Program-made: the position numbers and the translations under genes
Shown here: piece after piece, positions 51,625-60,072 of the stretch
How the letters are laid out: the number at the start of each line of letters is the position of its first letter
Numbering within the stretch: the first letter of the stretch is position 1
Assembly (NCBI GenBank): GCA_020249265.1
Contig: JADCGA010000019.1
Span: 62,001-126,000, forward strand
DNA from: Roseomonas sp.
GTDB lineage: Bacteria; Pseudomonadota; Alphaproteobacteria; Acetobacterales; Acetobacteraceae
Direction of reading: 5' to 3'
Length of the DNA: 64,000 bases
The notes under the pieces: model-generated
Database searches by the model: none
Seen by the model: the letters and a program-made list of their open reading frames with translations, nothing else
Told to the model about the DNA's origin: nothing

Positions 51625-51987
51625 ATGCATCGTCTTTGGCTTATCACCGGCGCCCTGGCCGGGCTTATCGCGGTTGGACTTTCCGCCTGGGCCGCCCATG
51701 GGCTGCCTGCAAGGCTTGATGCCGCGCGCATGGCCGCCGTGCAAAACGCGCTGACCATGCAGGGCTGGCATGCGCTGGCTTTGCTGATTGCGGGGTTGAT
51801 AGCCGAAAGGGGTAGGCGTCTCGCGCATATCGCCGCTGCCGCCTTCCTGGCCGGCATGATCCTGTTTTGCGGCGCGGTCTGGGCTGGTGCTTTGATGGGC
51901 CAATCGCTCGGCCCCATCGCGCCTTTAGGCGGGATGCTGTTCATGCTCGGCTGGGCCTTCCTGGCCCTGGCAGCAGCACGGCGGTGA
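51625..51987 (+). CDS. DUF423 family membrane protein (YgdD-like)
   Basis: A 120-residue protein with four hydrophobic helices. Typical features are WAAHGLPARLDAARMAAVQN, the second-helix GWHALALLIAG and the end PLGGMLFMLGWAFLALAAAR. The family function is unknown. Its stop overlaps the GTG start of the methyltransferase gene (51984-51987), as often seen for ygdD-rlmM pairs in other proteobacteria. Confidence 0.88.
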   Translation: MHRLWLITGALAGLIAVGLSAWAAHGLPARLDAARMAAVQNALTMQGWHALALLIAGLIAERGRRLAHIAAAAFLAGMILFCGAVWAGALMGQSLGPIAPLGGMLFMLGWAFLALAAARR

Positions 51988-52895
51988 TCCGCGCTGCCTA
52001 TCTGGCCGCTGAGGGGTTTGAGGCGGAATTGGCTGAAGAGCTCCGCCTGAGCGGTCGGCGCATGACGGGCTGGCATGGCCGCCTGGCACTTTCGCCAGAC
52101 CCGCCCGCGCCGGCGGTTTGGGCTTTGGATATCTGGACCGACCCGCGCGAATTGCCTGCCCCTTCAGTGAAGGCCGCCGCCGATGCCTTGCGCGCCATCC
52201 AGCGCAATTGGTCCCATCTGCCCTTGCTGCATCACCGCCGCAGCACGTTGATCGCCGAACGCCTGCCGCCGGTGAAGGCGCGCCCGCTGGTCTTTCCGGA
52301 ACCCGCGCCAACCGCGCCGCTTGGCGCCTGGACGCTGCTGGCGCCGGATCGGCTGCTGGCCAGCCCCAGCAAGACCAGCCCCTTCGTGAATGGCGAACCG
52401 CGCTTCGTGGAAGACAAGGCCGGCCCACCATCCCGTGCCTACCTTAAATTATGGGAGGGCCTGACCCGGCTTGGCCGCCATCCTGGCCCCGGAGACCGTT
52501 GCCTTGACCTTGGCGCTTCCCCCGGTGGCTGGACCTGGGTGATTGCGCGCCTCGGCGCAGAGGTGACGGCGGTGGATAAGGCTCCGTTGGACCCGGCCAT
52601 TGCTGCCCACCCTGGCGTGATTTACCGCCCGGAGAGCGCTTTTGCCCTGGACCCCCGGCAAGAATCGCCGGTCACCTGGCTGTTCAGTGATGTCATCTGT
52701 TACCCGGCGCGGCTTTTGGGCCTGGTGCGGCGCTGGATTGAGGCGGAAAAGGCCGAGAACATCTTTTGCACCATCAAATTTCAGGGCGAAACCGATCACG
52801 CCATCATCGCGAGATTTAAGGAAATTCAAGGCGCTATTTTATTTCATTCAAGCCAGAATAAGCATGAAGTGACCTTCGCGCGCCTGGCCCCCTGA
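51984..52895 (+). CDS. SAM-dependent rRNA methyltransferase, RlmM/FtsJ-like
   Basis: About 303 residues from a GTG at 51984 overlapping the DUF423 stop. The Rossmann motif is CLDLGASPGGWTWVIARLGA, followed by VTAVDKAPLD, and a catalytic-type FCTIKFQGETDHAI, where the lysine fits the K-D-K-E tetrad of 2'-O-methyltransferases. The N-terminal half (THUMP-like region in E. coli RlmM) is shorter. Linkage to a DUF423 gene supports the RlmM assignment (23S rRNA C2498 ribose methylation). Confidence in the exact target is moderate. Confidence 0.85.
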   Translation: MIRAAYLAAEGFEAELAEELRLSGRRMTGWHGRLALSPDPPAPAVWALDIWTDPRELPAPSVKAAADALRAIQRNWSHLPLLHHRRSTLIAERLPPVKARPLVFPEPAPTAPLGAWTLLAPDRLLASPSKTSPFVNGEPRFVEDKAGPPSRAYLKLWEGLTRLGRHPGPGDRCLDLGASPGGWTWVIARLGAEVTAVDKAPLDPAIAAHPGVIYRPESAFALDPRQESPVTWLFSDVICYPARLLGLVRRWIEAEKAENIFCTIKFQGETDHAIIARFKEIQGAILFHSSQNKHEVTFARLAP

Positions 52896-52945
52896 ATTTT
52901 TTGGGGCTGCGCGCCAAAGCTGGCACGCCTTCTGCAATAGCCTAG

Positions 52946-53311
52946 ATGTACCAAAAAGGTGCCGCCGGCCAAAGCGCCGGCGCCAACCAAAACGGGGTTG
53001 CGACGATGTTGGTGGTTCCGGAAAAGTCTCTGACCGCTCCTCAGGAGATCCGGGCCCGCCGCATGCAGAGCACGCAAGATGCGGCTCGGCTTGACGTCGC
53101 AGGGGGGCGAAAAGAATTCGCACCCATGCTGCAAGAATTGCGGCAAAGCCCGGCAAGAACTGCCGGTCCGGGGACACCCACGGGCAACACGCTCGCTGCC
53201 ATGCTCCAGCGGATCGATACGGACCAAGATGGTCGCATCTCTCCGCTGGAGCTGAGGGCTTCCGCGAAACGCGCCTATCAGGTGCCCGAACGCGCCAAGC
53301 CAGAGGCGTAA
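52946..53311 (+). CDS. EF-hand domain protein
   Basis: A 121-residue, mostly disordered protein with one canonical EF-hand near residues 90-101 (DTDQDGRISPLE), where positions 1, 3, 5, 7, 9 and 12 are D, D, D, R, S and E. Calcium binding is expected. No signal peptide is seen in this reading. The ATG at 53006 (GGGG upstream) would remove 20 low-complexity residues and may be the real start. Neighbours give no hint to the role. Confidence 0.65.
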   Translation: MYQKGAAGQSAGANQNGVATMLVVPEKSLTAPQEIRARRMQSTQDAARLDVAGGRKEFAPMLQELRQSPARTAGPGTPTGNTLAAMLQRIDTDQDGRISPLELRASAKRAYQVPERAKPEA

Positions 53312-53349
53312 ATCTTCCTGTTCGCGCCGGCCTGAGCCTATAAGGGGGC

Positions 53350-54198
53350 ATGTCGCAAGCTGACACGGCCCAATTCGGCGCAACTTCCATTCTTATGCGC
53401 GTGCTGCGTGCTTCCGCGTCTGACCGCATTGCCCTGACTAGCGCAGGCTGCGCCTTCTACGCCATGCTCGCGCTGTTTCCCGGCATTTTCCTGCTGATTT
53501 CGCTCTACGGCATGGTGTTTGACGCGGCGGCGGTGGAGCCGCAGCTTGAAGTGCTGCGCGAATTGGTCCCCGAAGACACTTTCGAGATGATCGCAACCCG
53601 TGTGCATGATCTGGTGGAAGCCCCGCGCCCCCGCCTGGAATGGAGCGCGATCCTGAGCGCCTGCATCTCGATCTGGAGTGCTTCTGCTGGCACGCGCGCG
53701 ACCATCGGCGCGCTGAACATGGCGCATCATGTGGAAGAAACACGGCCCTTCTTTCGCTATCACGCGCTGGCCATTGGTCTGACACTTTCGGCAACACTCG
53801 CTGCGGTGATTGCCATCGCGGCGCTGGTCGCGCTGCCAGGCATTCTGGCGCTATTTGGCCTGCCGGCGTTGCGTGCCCTGTCTCTGCGCGGGCTTTCCTT
53901 GCTGACGCTATTGCTGCTGGTGGGGCTTTCCCTGCTGGCGGTGTATCGGTTGGGGCCGGCATCGCGCCGCCTGCCGATCCGCCGCATCCTGCCGGGCGTT
54001 TTCATGGCAACCCTGCTTTGGGCCTTCGGGTCGGCAGCCTTCAGCCTTTATGTCTCGGACTTTGCGACCTACGACGCGATGTATGGGCCGCTAGGTGCGA
54101 CTGTCGGGTTGCTGATGTGGTTCTACGTCAGCGTTTATGTCGTGCTGTTGGGGGCCGAGTTGAATGTGGCGCTGGCCACGCGCGCCGGGGCGTGGTGA
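53350..54198 (+). CDS. YihY/virulence factor BrkB family membrane protein
   Basis: A 282-residue inner-membrane protein with about six helices. Family landmarks are CAFYAMLALFPGIFLLISLY at the start, IWSASAGTRATIGALNMAHH, and FATYDAMYGPLGATVGLLMW near the C-terminus. The family was once called RNase BN, an assignment now rejected; it may act as a transporter. Start supported by family length. It stands between the EF-hand gene and the enolase-superfamily gene. Confidence 0.9.
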   Translation: MSQADTAQFGATSILMRVLRASASDRIALTSAGCAFYAMLALFPGIFLLISLYGMVFDAAAVEPQLEVLRELVPEDTFEMIATRVHDLVEAPRPRLEWSAILSACISIWSASAGTRATIGALNMAHHVEETRPFFRYHALAIGLTLSATLAAVIAIAALVALPGILALFGLPALRALSLRGLSLLTLLLLVGLSLLAVYRLGPASRRLPIRRILPGVFMATLLWAFGSAAFSLYVSDFATYDAMYGPLGATVGLLMWFYVSVYVVLLGAELNVALATRAGAW

Positions 54199-54240
54199 CA
54201 GCGCCGCGCCGCCGCGCCAGGATCGGCGCGGAGGCCCCGC

Positions 54241-55329
54241 ATGACACTCACCACCATCAGCGCCATCACCATAAGCTGCGTGGATGCGCCGATAGACCCG
54301 CCGCTACGCAATAGCCTGAACGTCATCCCCCGCGCACCCTTGGTGGTTGCGGAAGTCACCACCAAGGATGGCGCCACGGGCACGGCTTATGTCTTTCCCT
54401 ATACCCGCGCCGCACTTGGCCCCACTGCGTCACTGGCGCGTTCGATTGGGGAGGGGCTGATTGGCCGCGCTTTGGCGCCGACATCGCTCTGGCGCGAATT
54501 GCATGATGGGTTTCGCATTCTGGGCAGTGAGGGCTTGGTGCAGATTGCGCTATCGCTTCTGGATATGGCGCTATGGGATGCGCTCGCCCGCCGCGCTGGC
54601 CTGCCGCTTTACGCCATGCTGGGGGCGGAAGCGCGGCCCATGCCGATTTATGCCTCGTTACGTGGCTTCGGGCCGGCGATGCTGGCGGAAGAAGCCGGCC
54701 AGGCGGTGGCGCGGCTTGGCGCGCGGGCGGTGAAGTTCAAGCTTGGCCATCCAAAGCTGGAAGATGATTTGGCGACAGTGCGCGCCGTACGCGGCGTGGT
54801 GGGCGATGATGTGGCGATTTTCGTGGATTATAATCAGGCGCTGACACTGCCAGAAGCCGAACGGCGCGGCCGCGCATTGCAAGCGCTGGATGTGCGCTGG
54901 CTGGAAGAACCGCTGCCGGTGCAGGATGATGCGGGGATGGCCGCATTGGCCACGCGGCTCGAAATGCCGATCCAGGGGGGCGAGAATTGGTGGGGCCCCG
55001 CCGGCATGCAGCGCGCTTTGGCTGCTGGCGCCTGCGATTTCTGCATGCCGGATGCGATGAAAATCGGCGGTGTCACCGGCTGGCTACGCGCCGCTGCCAT
55101 GGCGGCGGCACATCGCGTGCCAATGTCATCGCATATCTTTGTGGAAGTCAGCGCGCATTTGCTGCAAGCAACGCCGACTGCGCATTATTTGGAGCATCTG
55201 GATATCGCTGCCCCCTTGCTGCGCCAGCCTTTGCACGTGGCCGATGGCATGGCGCTGGTGCCGGAAGCGCCGGGGCTTGGGCTGGATTGGGATACGGCGG
55301 CGCTGCGCCATTTCGCCGTGGATGCATGA
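54241..55329 (+). CDS. Mandelate racemase/muconate lactonizing enzyme family protein
   Basis: A 362-residue enolase-superfamily enzyme. The capping domain (SAITISCVDAPIDPPLRNSL) is followed by a TIM barrel with the KxK base (AVKFKLGHPK), metal ligands D (FVDYNQAL), E (WLEEPLPVQ) and E (GGENWW), and the second Lys in CMPDAMKIGGVTGWL. It abstracts a proton next to a carboxylate, giving racemisation, dehydration or cycloisomerisation. The HxD dyad of mandelate racemase is not obvious. Substrate is unknown. It is convergent with the TauD-type gene. Confidence 0.88.
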   Translation: MTLTTISAITISCVDAPIDPPLRNSLNVIPRAPLVVAEVTTKDGATGTAYVFPYTRAALGPTASLARSIGEGLIGRALAPTSLWRELHDGFRILGSEGLVQIALSLLDMALWDALARRAGLPLYAMLGAEARPMPIYASLRGFGPAMLAEEAGQAVARLGARAVKFKLGHPKLEDDLATVRAVRGVVGDDVAIFVDYNQALTLPEAERRGRALQALDVRWLEEPLPVQDDAGMAALATRLEMPIQGGENWWGPAGMQRALAAGACDFCMPDAMKIGGVTGWLRAAAMAAAHRVPMSSHIFVEVSAHLLQATPTAHYLEHLDIAAPLLRQPLHVADGMALVPEAPGLGLDWDTAALRHFAVDA

Positions 55330-55330
55330 G

Positions 55331-55360
55331 GCCAATCGCCATGTGACTATGGCGATTGGC
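55331..55360. terminator. Bidirectional stem-loop between convergent genes
   Basis: GCCAATCGCCAT (55331-55342) and ATGGCGATTGGC (55349-55360) form a perfect 12-bp stem with a six-base loop, immediately after the enolase-superfamily stop and before the TauD-type stop. On the plus strand it is followed by AATTTTA. It probably terminates both convergent transcripts. Confidence 0.6.
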
Positions 55361-55369
55361 TCAGGAATT

Positions 55370-56257
55370 TTACGCCGCCTGCGCCAAGGTAGGCGCGCTA
55401 TCAGCCACCGTTGTCCGATGCAAATCGCGCGGCTTATCCGCTGGGTAGCGCCGTGCGCGATGCATGGTGACGCGGTTATCCCACATCACCAGATCATGCG
55501 CGCGCCAGACATGGGCATGGACGAATTCGCGCTGGGTCGCGTGTTCCGTCAGATCGCGCAGCATGGCGCGGGCTTCCGGCACGGGCATGCCATGGATTTG
55601 TCCGGCATGGGCTGAAAGAAACAGCGAAAGCCGCCCGGTCTTGGGATGGCGGCGCACCAGGCGCTGCGGCACCGGCGCCCATCTTTGGCGTTCTTCTTCC
55701 GTAAAATCGGTAAAGCCCAGAATCCCGCGCGAGAATATCTGGCTGTGATCCGTGGTCATGTCTCGGATTTCTGCCTTCAGGGCGGGGTCAAGCCCATCCC
55801 AGGCCGCGCGCATATCAGCGAATTCCGTATTGCCGCCCTCACCCGGAATCACGCGCGCCGAAAGCAGAGAATACTTCGCCGGCGTCGCCTTGAAGGATGA
55901 ATCGCTGTGCCAGAGCATATTGCCCAGGCTGAACAAGCGCCGCCGATCATCGCGCGCCAGCACATTGGAATTCTTATCGAGGTTGGAGATGTCATTCACC
56001 TCCATGGCAAGGCGCCGATCCGCGACCTTGGCGATATCGCCGGTGGCGGTCTCAAGCGGGCCGAAGTTGCGGCTGAAGGCCAATTGCTGTTCGTCATTGA
56101 TGTCCTGGCCGTGAAAGACCAGCACGCCATACTTGTCCATGCCGGCATCAATGGTGGCGGCATCCGCGGCGCTCACGGGTTGGCGCAAATCAATGCCGGC
56201 AACCACGCCGACGAAATCGGGCCGCGCCGGATTGGCGGGGGTGATGGTGACACTCAT
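55370..56257 (-). CDS. TauD/TfdA family Fe(II)/2-oxoglutarate dioxygenase
   Basis: About 295 residues. The facial triad is visible as the HxD motif in NMLWHSDSSFKATP and the distal His in MWDNRVTMHRARRY; the 2-oxoglutarate-binding Arg lies in the same C-terminal region. Members hydroxylate taurine, 2,4-D or other acids and release sulfite or glyoxylate from them. GGAGG is five bases before the second of two adjacent ATGs (56255-56257). The substrate cannot be set; the 2,4-D dioxygenase-like branch is as likely as taurine. Confidence 0.9.
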   Translation of the reverse strand: MSVTITPANPARPDFVGVVAGIDLRQPVSAADAATIDAGMDKYGVLVFHGQDINDEQQLAFSRNFGPLETATGDIAKVADRRLAMEVNDISNLDKNSNVLARDDRRRLFSLGNMLWHSDSSFKATPAKYSLLSARVIPGEGGNTEFADMRAAWDGLDPALKAEIRDMTTDHSQIFSRGILGFTDFTEEERQRWAPVPQRLVRRHPKTGRLSLFLSAHAGQIHGMPVPEARAMLRDLTEHATQREFVHAHVWRAHDLVMWDNRVTMHRARRYPADKPRDLHRTTVADSAPTLAQAA

Positions 56258-56364
56258 CATTTCCTCCTCTGCGTGATGACCACGCCTTTTGCGGGATCAT
56301 AGCGCGGAAATCGGCGCTTTGAAGCGGTTTGTATGGCGCGGCCTGTCCATGCCAGAAGGCGGGC

Positions 56365-56967
56365 ATGTCTGACGCGCCAAAACGCCCCCGCCGACCCGCC
56401 GGCCCGCCGCCCAATGCGGCGCGGCTGCGCGAAGCGGCGTTGGCCCATCTGGCGCGCTTCGCGGCGACCGAGGCAGGCCTCAGGCGCGTTCTGGAACGCC
56501 GCATCGCCCGATGGGCCCGCGCCGCCGAGGCTGAGGGCCAATCACGGGAAGCCATTGCTGCCAGCTCCGCCGCCCTGAACCGCGAGATCGCCACCATCGC
56601 CAAAAGCCTGGTCGCCGCCGGCGCGGTGAATGATGCGGCCTTCGCCGAAAGCCGCGCGCGGCGCCTGGCACGATCCGGCCATTCCCGCCGGGCCATTGCC
56701 GCGCACCTCGCCGCCAAGGGGATCGAGACCGAGACCGCCGCCGCTGCCCTGCCGGAAGGTGAGGAGACTGAGCTATTGGCCGCACTGGCCTTTTGTCGTC
56801 GCCGCCGGATTGGCCCCTTCGCGCGCGTGACCCCCGATGCCCCGGCACGGATGAAGGCACTGGCGGCTTTGGCACGCGGGGGCTTTGCCCAAGGCGTTGC
56901 GCGCCGCGCCTTGGCGATGGAGCCGGATCAGGCCGAAGAAATGCTGCTCTCAGGCCGGCGCGCATGA
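56365..56967 (+). CDS. recX: Regulatory protein RecX
   Basis: About 200 residues from the ATG at 56365 (AGAAGG upstream). It consists of repeated three-helix units typical of RecX (ALAHLARFAATEAGLRRVLE, ARSGHSRRAIAAHLAAKGI). RecX inhibits RecA filament extension. recA is not in the window. The stop overlaps the azlC start by four bases (56964-56967), an unusual coupling of DNA repair with an exporter gene. Confidence 0.85.
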   Translation: MSDAPKRPRRPAGPPPNAARLREAALAHLARFAATEAGLRRVLERRIARWARAAEAEGQSREAIAASSAALNREIATIAKSLVAAGAVNDAAFAESRARRLARSGHSRRAIAAHLAAKGIETETAAAALPEGEETELLAALAFCRRRRIGPFARVTPDAPARMKALAALARGGFAQGVARRALAMEPDQAEEMLLSGRRA

Positions 56968-57686
56968 GTGATCAGGCAGAAATCAAAGGGCCGGTGATCT
57001 TCACCCGGCATGGCGTGGCGCATGGCATGCGCACCGCCTTGCCCTTGGTGATTGGCACCTTTCCGTTTGGGTTGGTGGTGGGGGTGATTTCCGACCAGAA
57101 GGGGCTTTCCTGGCTGGAAACCGTGCTGATGGCTGCGCTGCTATTCGCGGGATCCTCGCAATTGCTGGCCTTGGAGCTTTGGTCCGACCCCGCGCCGATT
57201 ATGGCCGCCACCATTGCCGCGATTGTGGTGAATATCCGCATGGCGCCAATGGGCGCGGCCTTGGCGCCATGGCTCGATAAGCTGCGCGGCGTGAAGCTTT
57301 GGGGCAGCCTTGCCTTCATGGTGGATCACGCCTTCGCGCTTTCCGCCGCCGAACAACGGCGCGGCGGGCGCGATGCCGGCTATCTGCTGGGCATTGGTGT
57401 GACGCTTTGGTGTTTCTGGAATCTTTCGGTCGGTCTTGGGCATATTCTGGGCTCAACGGTACGGCTGCCGGCGGGGCATCCGTTGTATTTCGCGGCCATC
57501 GCGACTTTTGTGGCGATCCTTGTGCCGCTCTGGCGCGGTGTGCGGCGTGATTTCTGGCCTTGGTTGCTGGCGGGCGTGCTGGCGGTGCTGGCCTGGAAGC
57601 TGGGCCTCGGCCCGCCTTGGCCCTTGCTGATCGGCGCCTTTGCTGGTGCGGCGCTGGGGGCGTGGCTGGAGTTGCGCCGGGAATGA
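56964..57686 (+). CDS. azlC: AzlC family amino-acid exporter large subunit
   Basis: A 240-residue membrane protein with about seven helices. HGMRTALPLVIGTFPFGLVV, the conserved LLFAGSSQLLALELW and VNIRMAPMGAALAPWL identify AzlC (BrnF/YgaZ). With the small AzlD subunit encoded immediately downstream (ATGA overlap at 57683-57686) it exports branched-chain amino acids or methionine. Confidence 0.92.
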   Translation: MSDQAEIKGPVIFTRHGVAHGMRTALPLVIGTFPFGLVVGVISDQKGLSWLETVLMAALLFAGSSQLLALELWSDPAPIMAATIAAIVVNIRMAPMGAALAPWLDKLRGVKLWGSLAFMVDHAFALSAAEQRRGGRDAGYLLGIGVTLWCFWNLSVGLGHILGSTVRLPAGHPLYFAAIATFVAILVPLWRGVRRDFWPWLLAGVLAVLAWKLGLGPPWPLLIGAFAGAALGAWLELRRE

Positions 57687-58003
57687 CCCTTCGGCCTGAT
57701 GTGCTGCTCGCCATCATCGGCATGGCGGTGGCGACTTACCTCTGCCGCGCTGGCGGCTATGCGCTGTTTCGTGCGCTGCGCCCGCCACGTTACGTGGAAG
57801 TGGTCTTGCAGCATCTGCCGGGGCCGATTTTCATGGCCTATGCCATGCCGGCCTTGGCGGCGCATGGCTGGAAAGGTTGGGTGGCGGCAGTGGCGGTGGT
57901 GGCGGTGCAGTATTTCTCGCGCAGCCTGGCGGCAGCGATCCTGGTTGGGGTTGGCGCCATGGCGGGGCTCGGCGCGTTTGAAGCCTGGTACCTTGCGCGC
58001 TGA
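57683..58003 (+). CDS. azlD: AzlD family amino-acid exporter small subunit
   Basis: A 106-residue membrane protein with about four helices. It matches the AzlD/BrnE family, with LLAIIGMAVATYLCRAGGYA and PGPIFMAYAMPALAAHG. It forms the exporter with AzlC. Its start overlaps the azlC stop. Confidence 0.9.
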   Translation: MTLRPDVLLAIIGMAVATYLCRAGGYALFRALRPPRYVEVVLQHLPGPIFMAYAMPALAAHGWKGWVAAVAVVAVQYFSRSLAAAILVGVGAMAGLGAFEAWYLAR

Positions 58004-59402
58004 TTTGCCGCTTGCCCGCATCACGGCGCATGGCGCTGCGATTCTGATCATCATCGCCATCGGCACGCTGATTGTGCCGCTGGATACCTCAGTGAATATC
58101 GCCTTTCCGGCGATTACCGAGCGTTTCGGGCTTGGGCGCACCGGCATTCAATGGGTGGTGATCTGCTATGTGCTAACCTATGGCAGCCTGATGCTGGGCA
58201 TTGGCCGGCTTGGCGATATCTTCGGCTATTTGCGCGTGTTTCGCTTGGGTCTCGCGTGGAGCATTCTGGCCTTCATCCTCTGCGCCACCGCGGAAAACTA
58301 CGCCTGGCTTTTGGCGGCGCGGGTGATGCAGGGGATTGGTGCGGCGCTGGTGATTGGCTGCGGTCCCGCTTTGGCGACCACCCATTTTTCCGAAGCGTTG
58401 CGCCCGCGCATTCTGGGCTTTTACGCCTTTGGCTTTGCCGCGGGCGGCGGGCTTGGGCCGCTGATTGGCGGCGTGCTGGTCGAGCATTTCGGCTGGTCGG
58501 CTGTGTATTGGTATCGCGCGCCGCTTGCGGCCTTTGCGCTGGGCTTGAGTGTTTTTCTGCGCGCCCCACCGCGCGCGGCAATGCGCGAGAGTTTTGATCT
58601 GACTGGCGCAGTGCTGATTACGGGCATGATGTGCTGCCTTCTGCTTGGCATTAATCGCGCGCCGGATGTGGCGGCGGGGAACCTTCTGGCGCTGGCATTG
58701 GCCTTTGGGTTTCTGGTGTTGGGCTGGTGGTATGGGCGCCACGCTGCGCGCATTTCAAGGCCAGTGATTGCGCTGCGCTATTTCCGCGATGCGGATTTTC
58801 TTTTTGCTTGCATTGCAACCGCGCTGGTGAATTTCGCCTGCTTCGCTGTGCTGCTGTTCATGCCTTATCTTTTGCTGCATGGCGCTGCCTTGCCGGCGGG
58901 CTGGGGCGGGTTGGTGCTGGCAATTGGGCATTTGGCGGCCATGGTGGCTTCTCCCTTTGCGGGGTTTTTGCTGGCGCGCATCAGTGCGGCGCGCTTGGCG
59001 TTGATTGGTTCCATGATGACCTCTGGCGGGCTTTGGTTGATTGGCAGCATTGGCGCTGCCGGCGGCGCGATCCCGCTACTGGTTGCGGCGCTGGCGCTGC
59101 AAGGCGTCGGCCTTGGGTTGTTTCAGGTGAGTGTGACCGATCTATTGCTGGAACGCATGCCGCGAGAGGATCGCGGTGTCGCCGGCAGTCTTTCGCAAGT
59201 ATCCCGCACCTTGGGCGTGGTGACAGCGGCATCCTTGCTCAGCACTGTCTTCGCGGCGCTGGAAGCTGGCGGCGTGGCGCGCGGGCTAATGCCGATGGAG
59301 GCCTTCCGCGCTGCCTTCGGCAGCATCTTCAGCTTTGGGGCAGCGCTGGTGGGTTTGCAGGTGCTGGTGGGTTTTCTGATCCAGCGACGCGTGTATCGCT
59401 GA
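57993..59402 (+). CDS. MFS transporter (DHA2-like), TTG start
   Basis: About 469 residues, with 12-14 helices. The DHA2 motif is seen in LIVPLDTSVNIAFPAITERF, the loop signature in GRLGDIFGYLRVFRLG, and motif C in FAAGGGLGPLIGGVLVE. No ATG is available near the N-terminus in this frame; TTG at 57993 (overlapping azlD by 11 bases) is the best start, with TTG at 58005 as an alternative. Substrate unknown; like the partial gene at the left edge it belongs to drug exporters. Its 3' end overlaps the convergent ABC gene by 74 bases. Confidence 0.85.
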   Translation: MRADLPLARITAHGAAILIIIAIGTLIVPLDTSVNIAFPAITERFGLGRTGIQWVVICYVLTYGSLMLGIGRLGDIFGYLRVFRLGLAWSILAFILCATAENYAWLLAARVMQGIGAALVIGCGPALATTHFSEALRPRILGFYAFGFAAGGGLGPLIGGVLVEHFGWSAVYWYRAPLAAFALGLSVFLRAPPRAAMRESFDLTGAVLITGMMCCLLLGINRAPDVAAGNLLALALAFGFLVLGWWYGRHAARISRPVIALRYFRDADFLFACIATALVNFACFAVLLFMPYLLLHGAALPAGWGGLVLAIGHLAAMVASPFAGFLLARISAARLALIGSMMTSGGLWLIGSIGAAGGAIPLLVAALALQGVGLGLFQVSVTDLLLERMPREDRGVAGSLSQVSRTLGVVTAASLLSTVFAALEAGGVARGLMPMEAFRAAFGSIFSFGAALVGLQVLVGFLIQRRVYR

Positions 59403-60072
59403 CGATCCGCCCATCCACCAGGTGCACGCGCCGATTGGCGCGTTTGGCGAGTTCCGCATCATGCGTCACCACCAGAATGGCGCGGCCTTCTTCGTTGGCG
59501 AGGCGCGCGAAAATGTCAAACACCGCCGCTGCATTGCGTGTATCCAGATTGCCGGTGGGTTCATCGGCCAGAATAATGGCGGGATCATTGGCGAGCGCGC
59601 GCGCAATGGCGGCGCGTTGGCGCATGCCGCCGGAAAGCTGTTCCGGTAATTTCGCCGCTGCTTCCGCCATGCCGAGTGCTTCCAGCAGCTTCATCGCCTG
59701 GGCACGCGCTGCCGCATCCTTCAAGCGGCCAAGGCGACGGATTGGGATCAGCACATTATCCAGCGTGGAGAATTCCGGCAGCAGGAAATGGAATTGGAAC
59801 ACAAAACCCAAATGCTTGAGGCGAAGACTGGCGAGTTCTGTCGCACTCAGGCTTGCCGTATCACGCCCTTCAAGCAGCACGCGGCCTTCGGTGGGCCGAT
59901 CAAGCAGGCCAAGCAGATAAAGCAGAGATGATTTGCCGGACCCCGATGGCCCCGTGATGGCGATGAATTCGCCGCGTTCGACTTTCAGCGAAGCATCCTG
60001 CACCAAGGTGACACCTTCCGGCAGGCGGCGCGTGATATGCTGCGCTTCCAGCAAAGGGGGCGGCTGATTCAT
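59329..60072 (-). CDS. ABC transporter ATP-binding protein, LolD/MacB-type
   Basis: A 247-residue ATPase. Walker A is GPSGSGKSSLLYLL, the Q-loop follows LGFVFQFHFLLPEFS, the signature is LSGGMRQRAAIARAL, Walker B AIILADEPTGNLD and the H-loop VVTHDAELA. It powers the FtsX-type permease encoded just upstream (4-bp overlap at 60069-60072). The C-terminal Pro/Ala-rich tail extends into the 3' end of the convergent MFS gene. Confidence 0.94.
   Translation of the reverse strand: MNQPPPLLEAQHITRRLPEGVTLVQDASLKVERGEFIAITGPSGSGKSSLLYLLGLLDRPTEGRVLLEGRDTASLSATELASLRLKHLGFVFQFHFLLPEFSTLDNVLIPIRRLGRLKDAAARAQAMKLLEALGMAEAAAKLPEQLSGGMRQRAAIARALANDPAIILADEPTGNLDTRNAAAVFDIFARLANEEGRAILVVTHDAELAKRANRRVHLVDGRIVSDTRVAGSENPPAPANPPALPQS

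Noticed and set aside
52887-52907. GCCCC/GGGGC stem after the RlmM-like gene
   Set aside because: Only five pairs, T-run is in the loop rather than after the stem.
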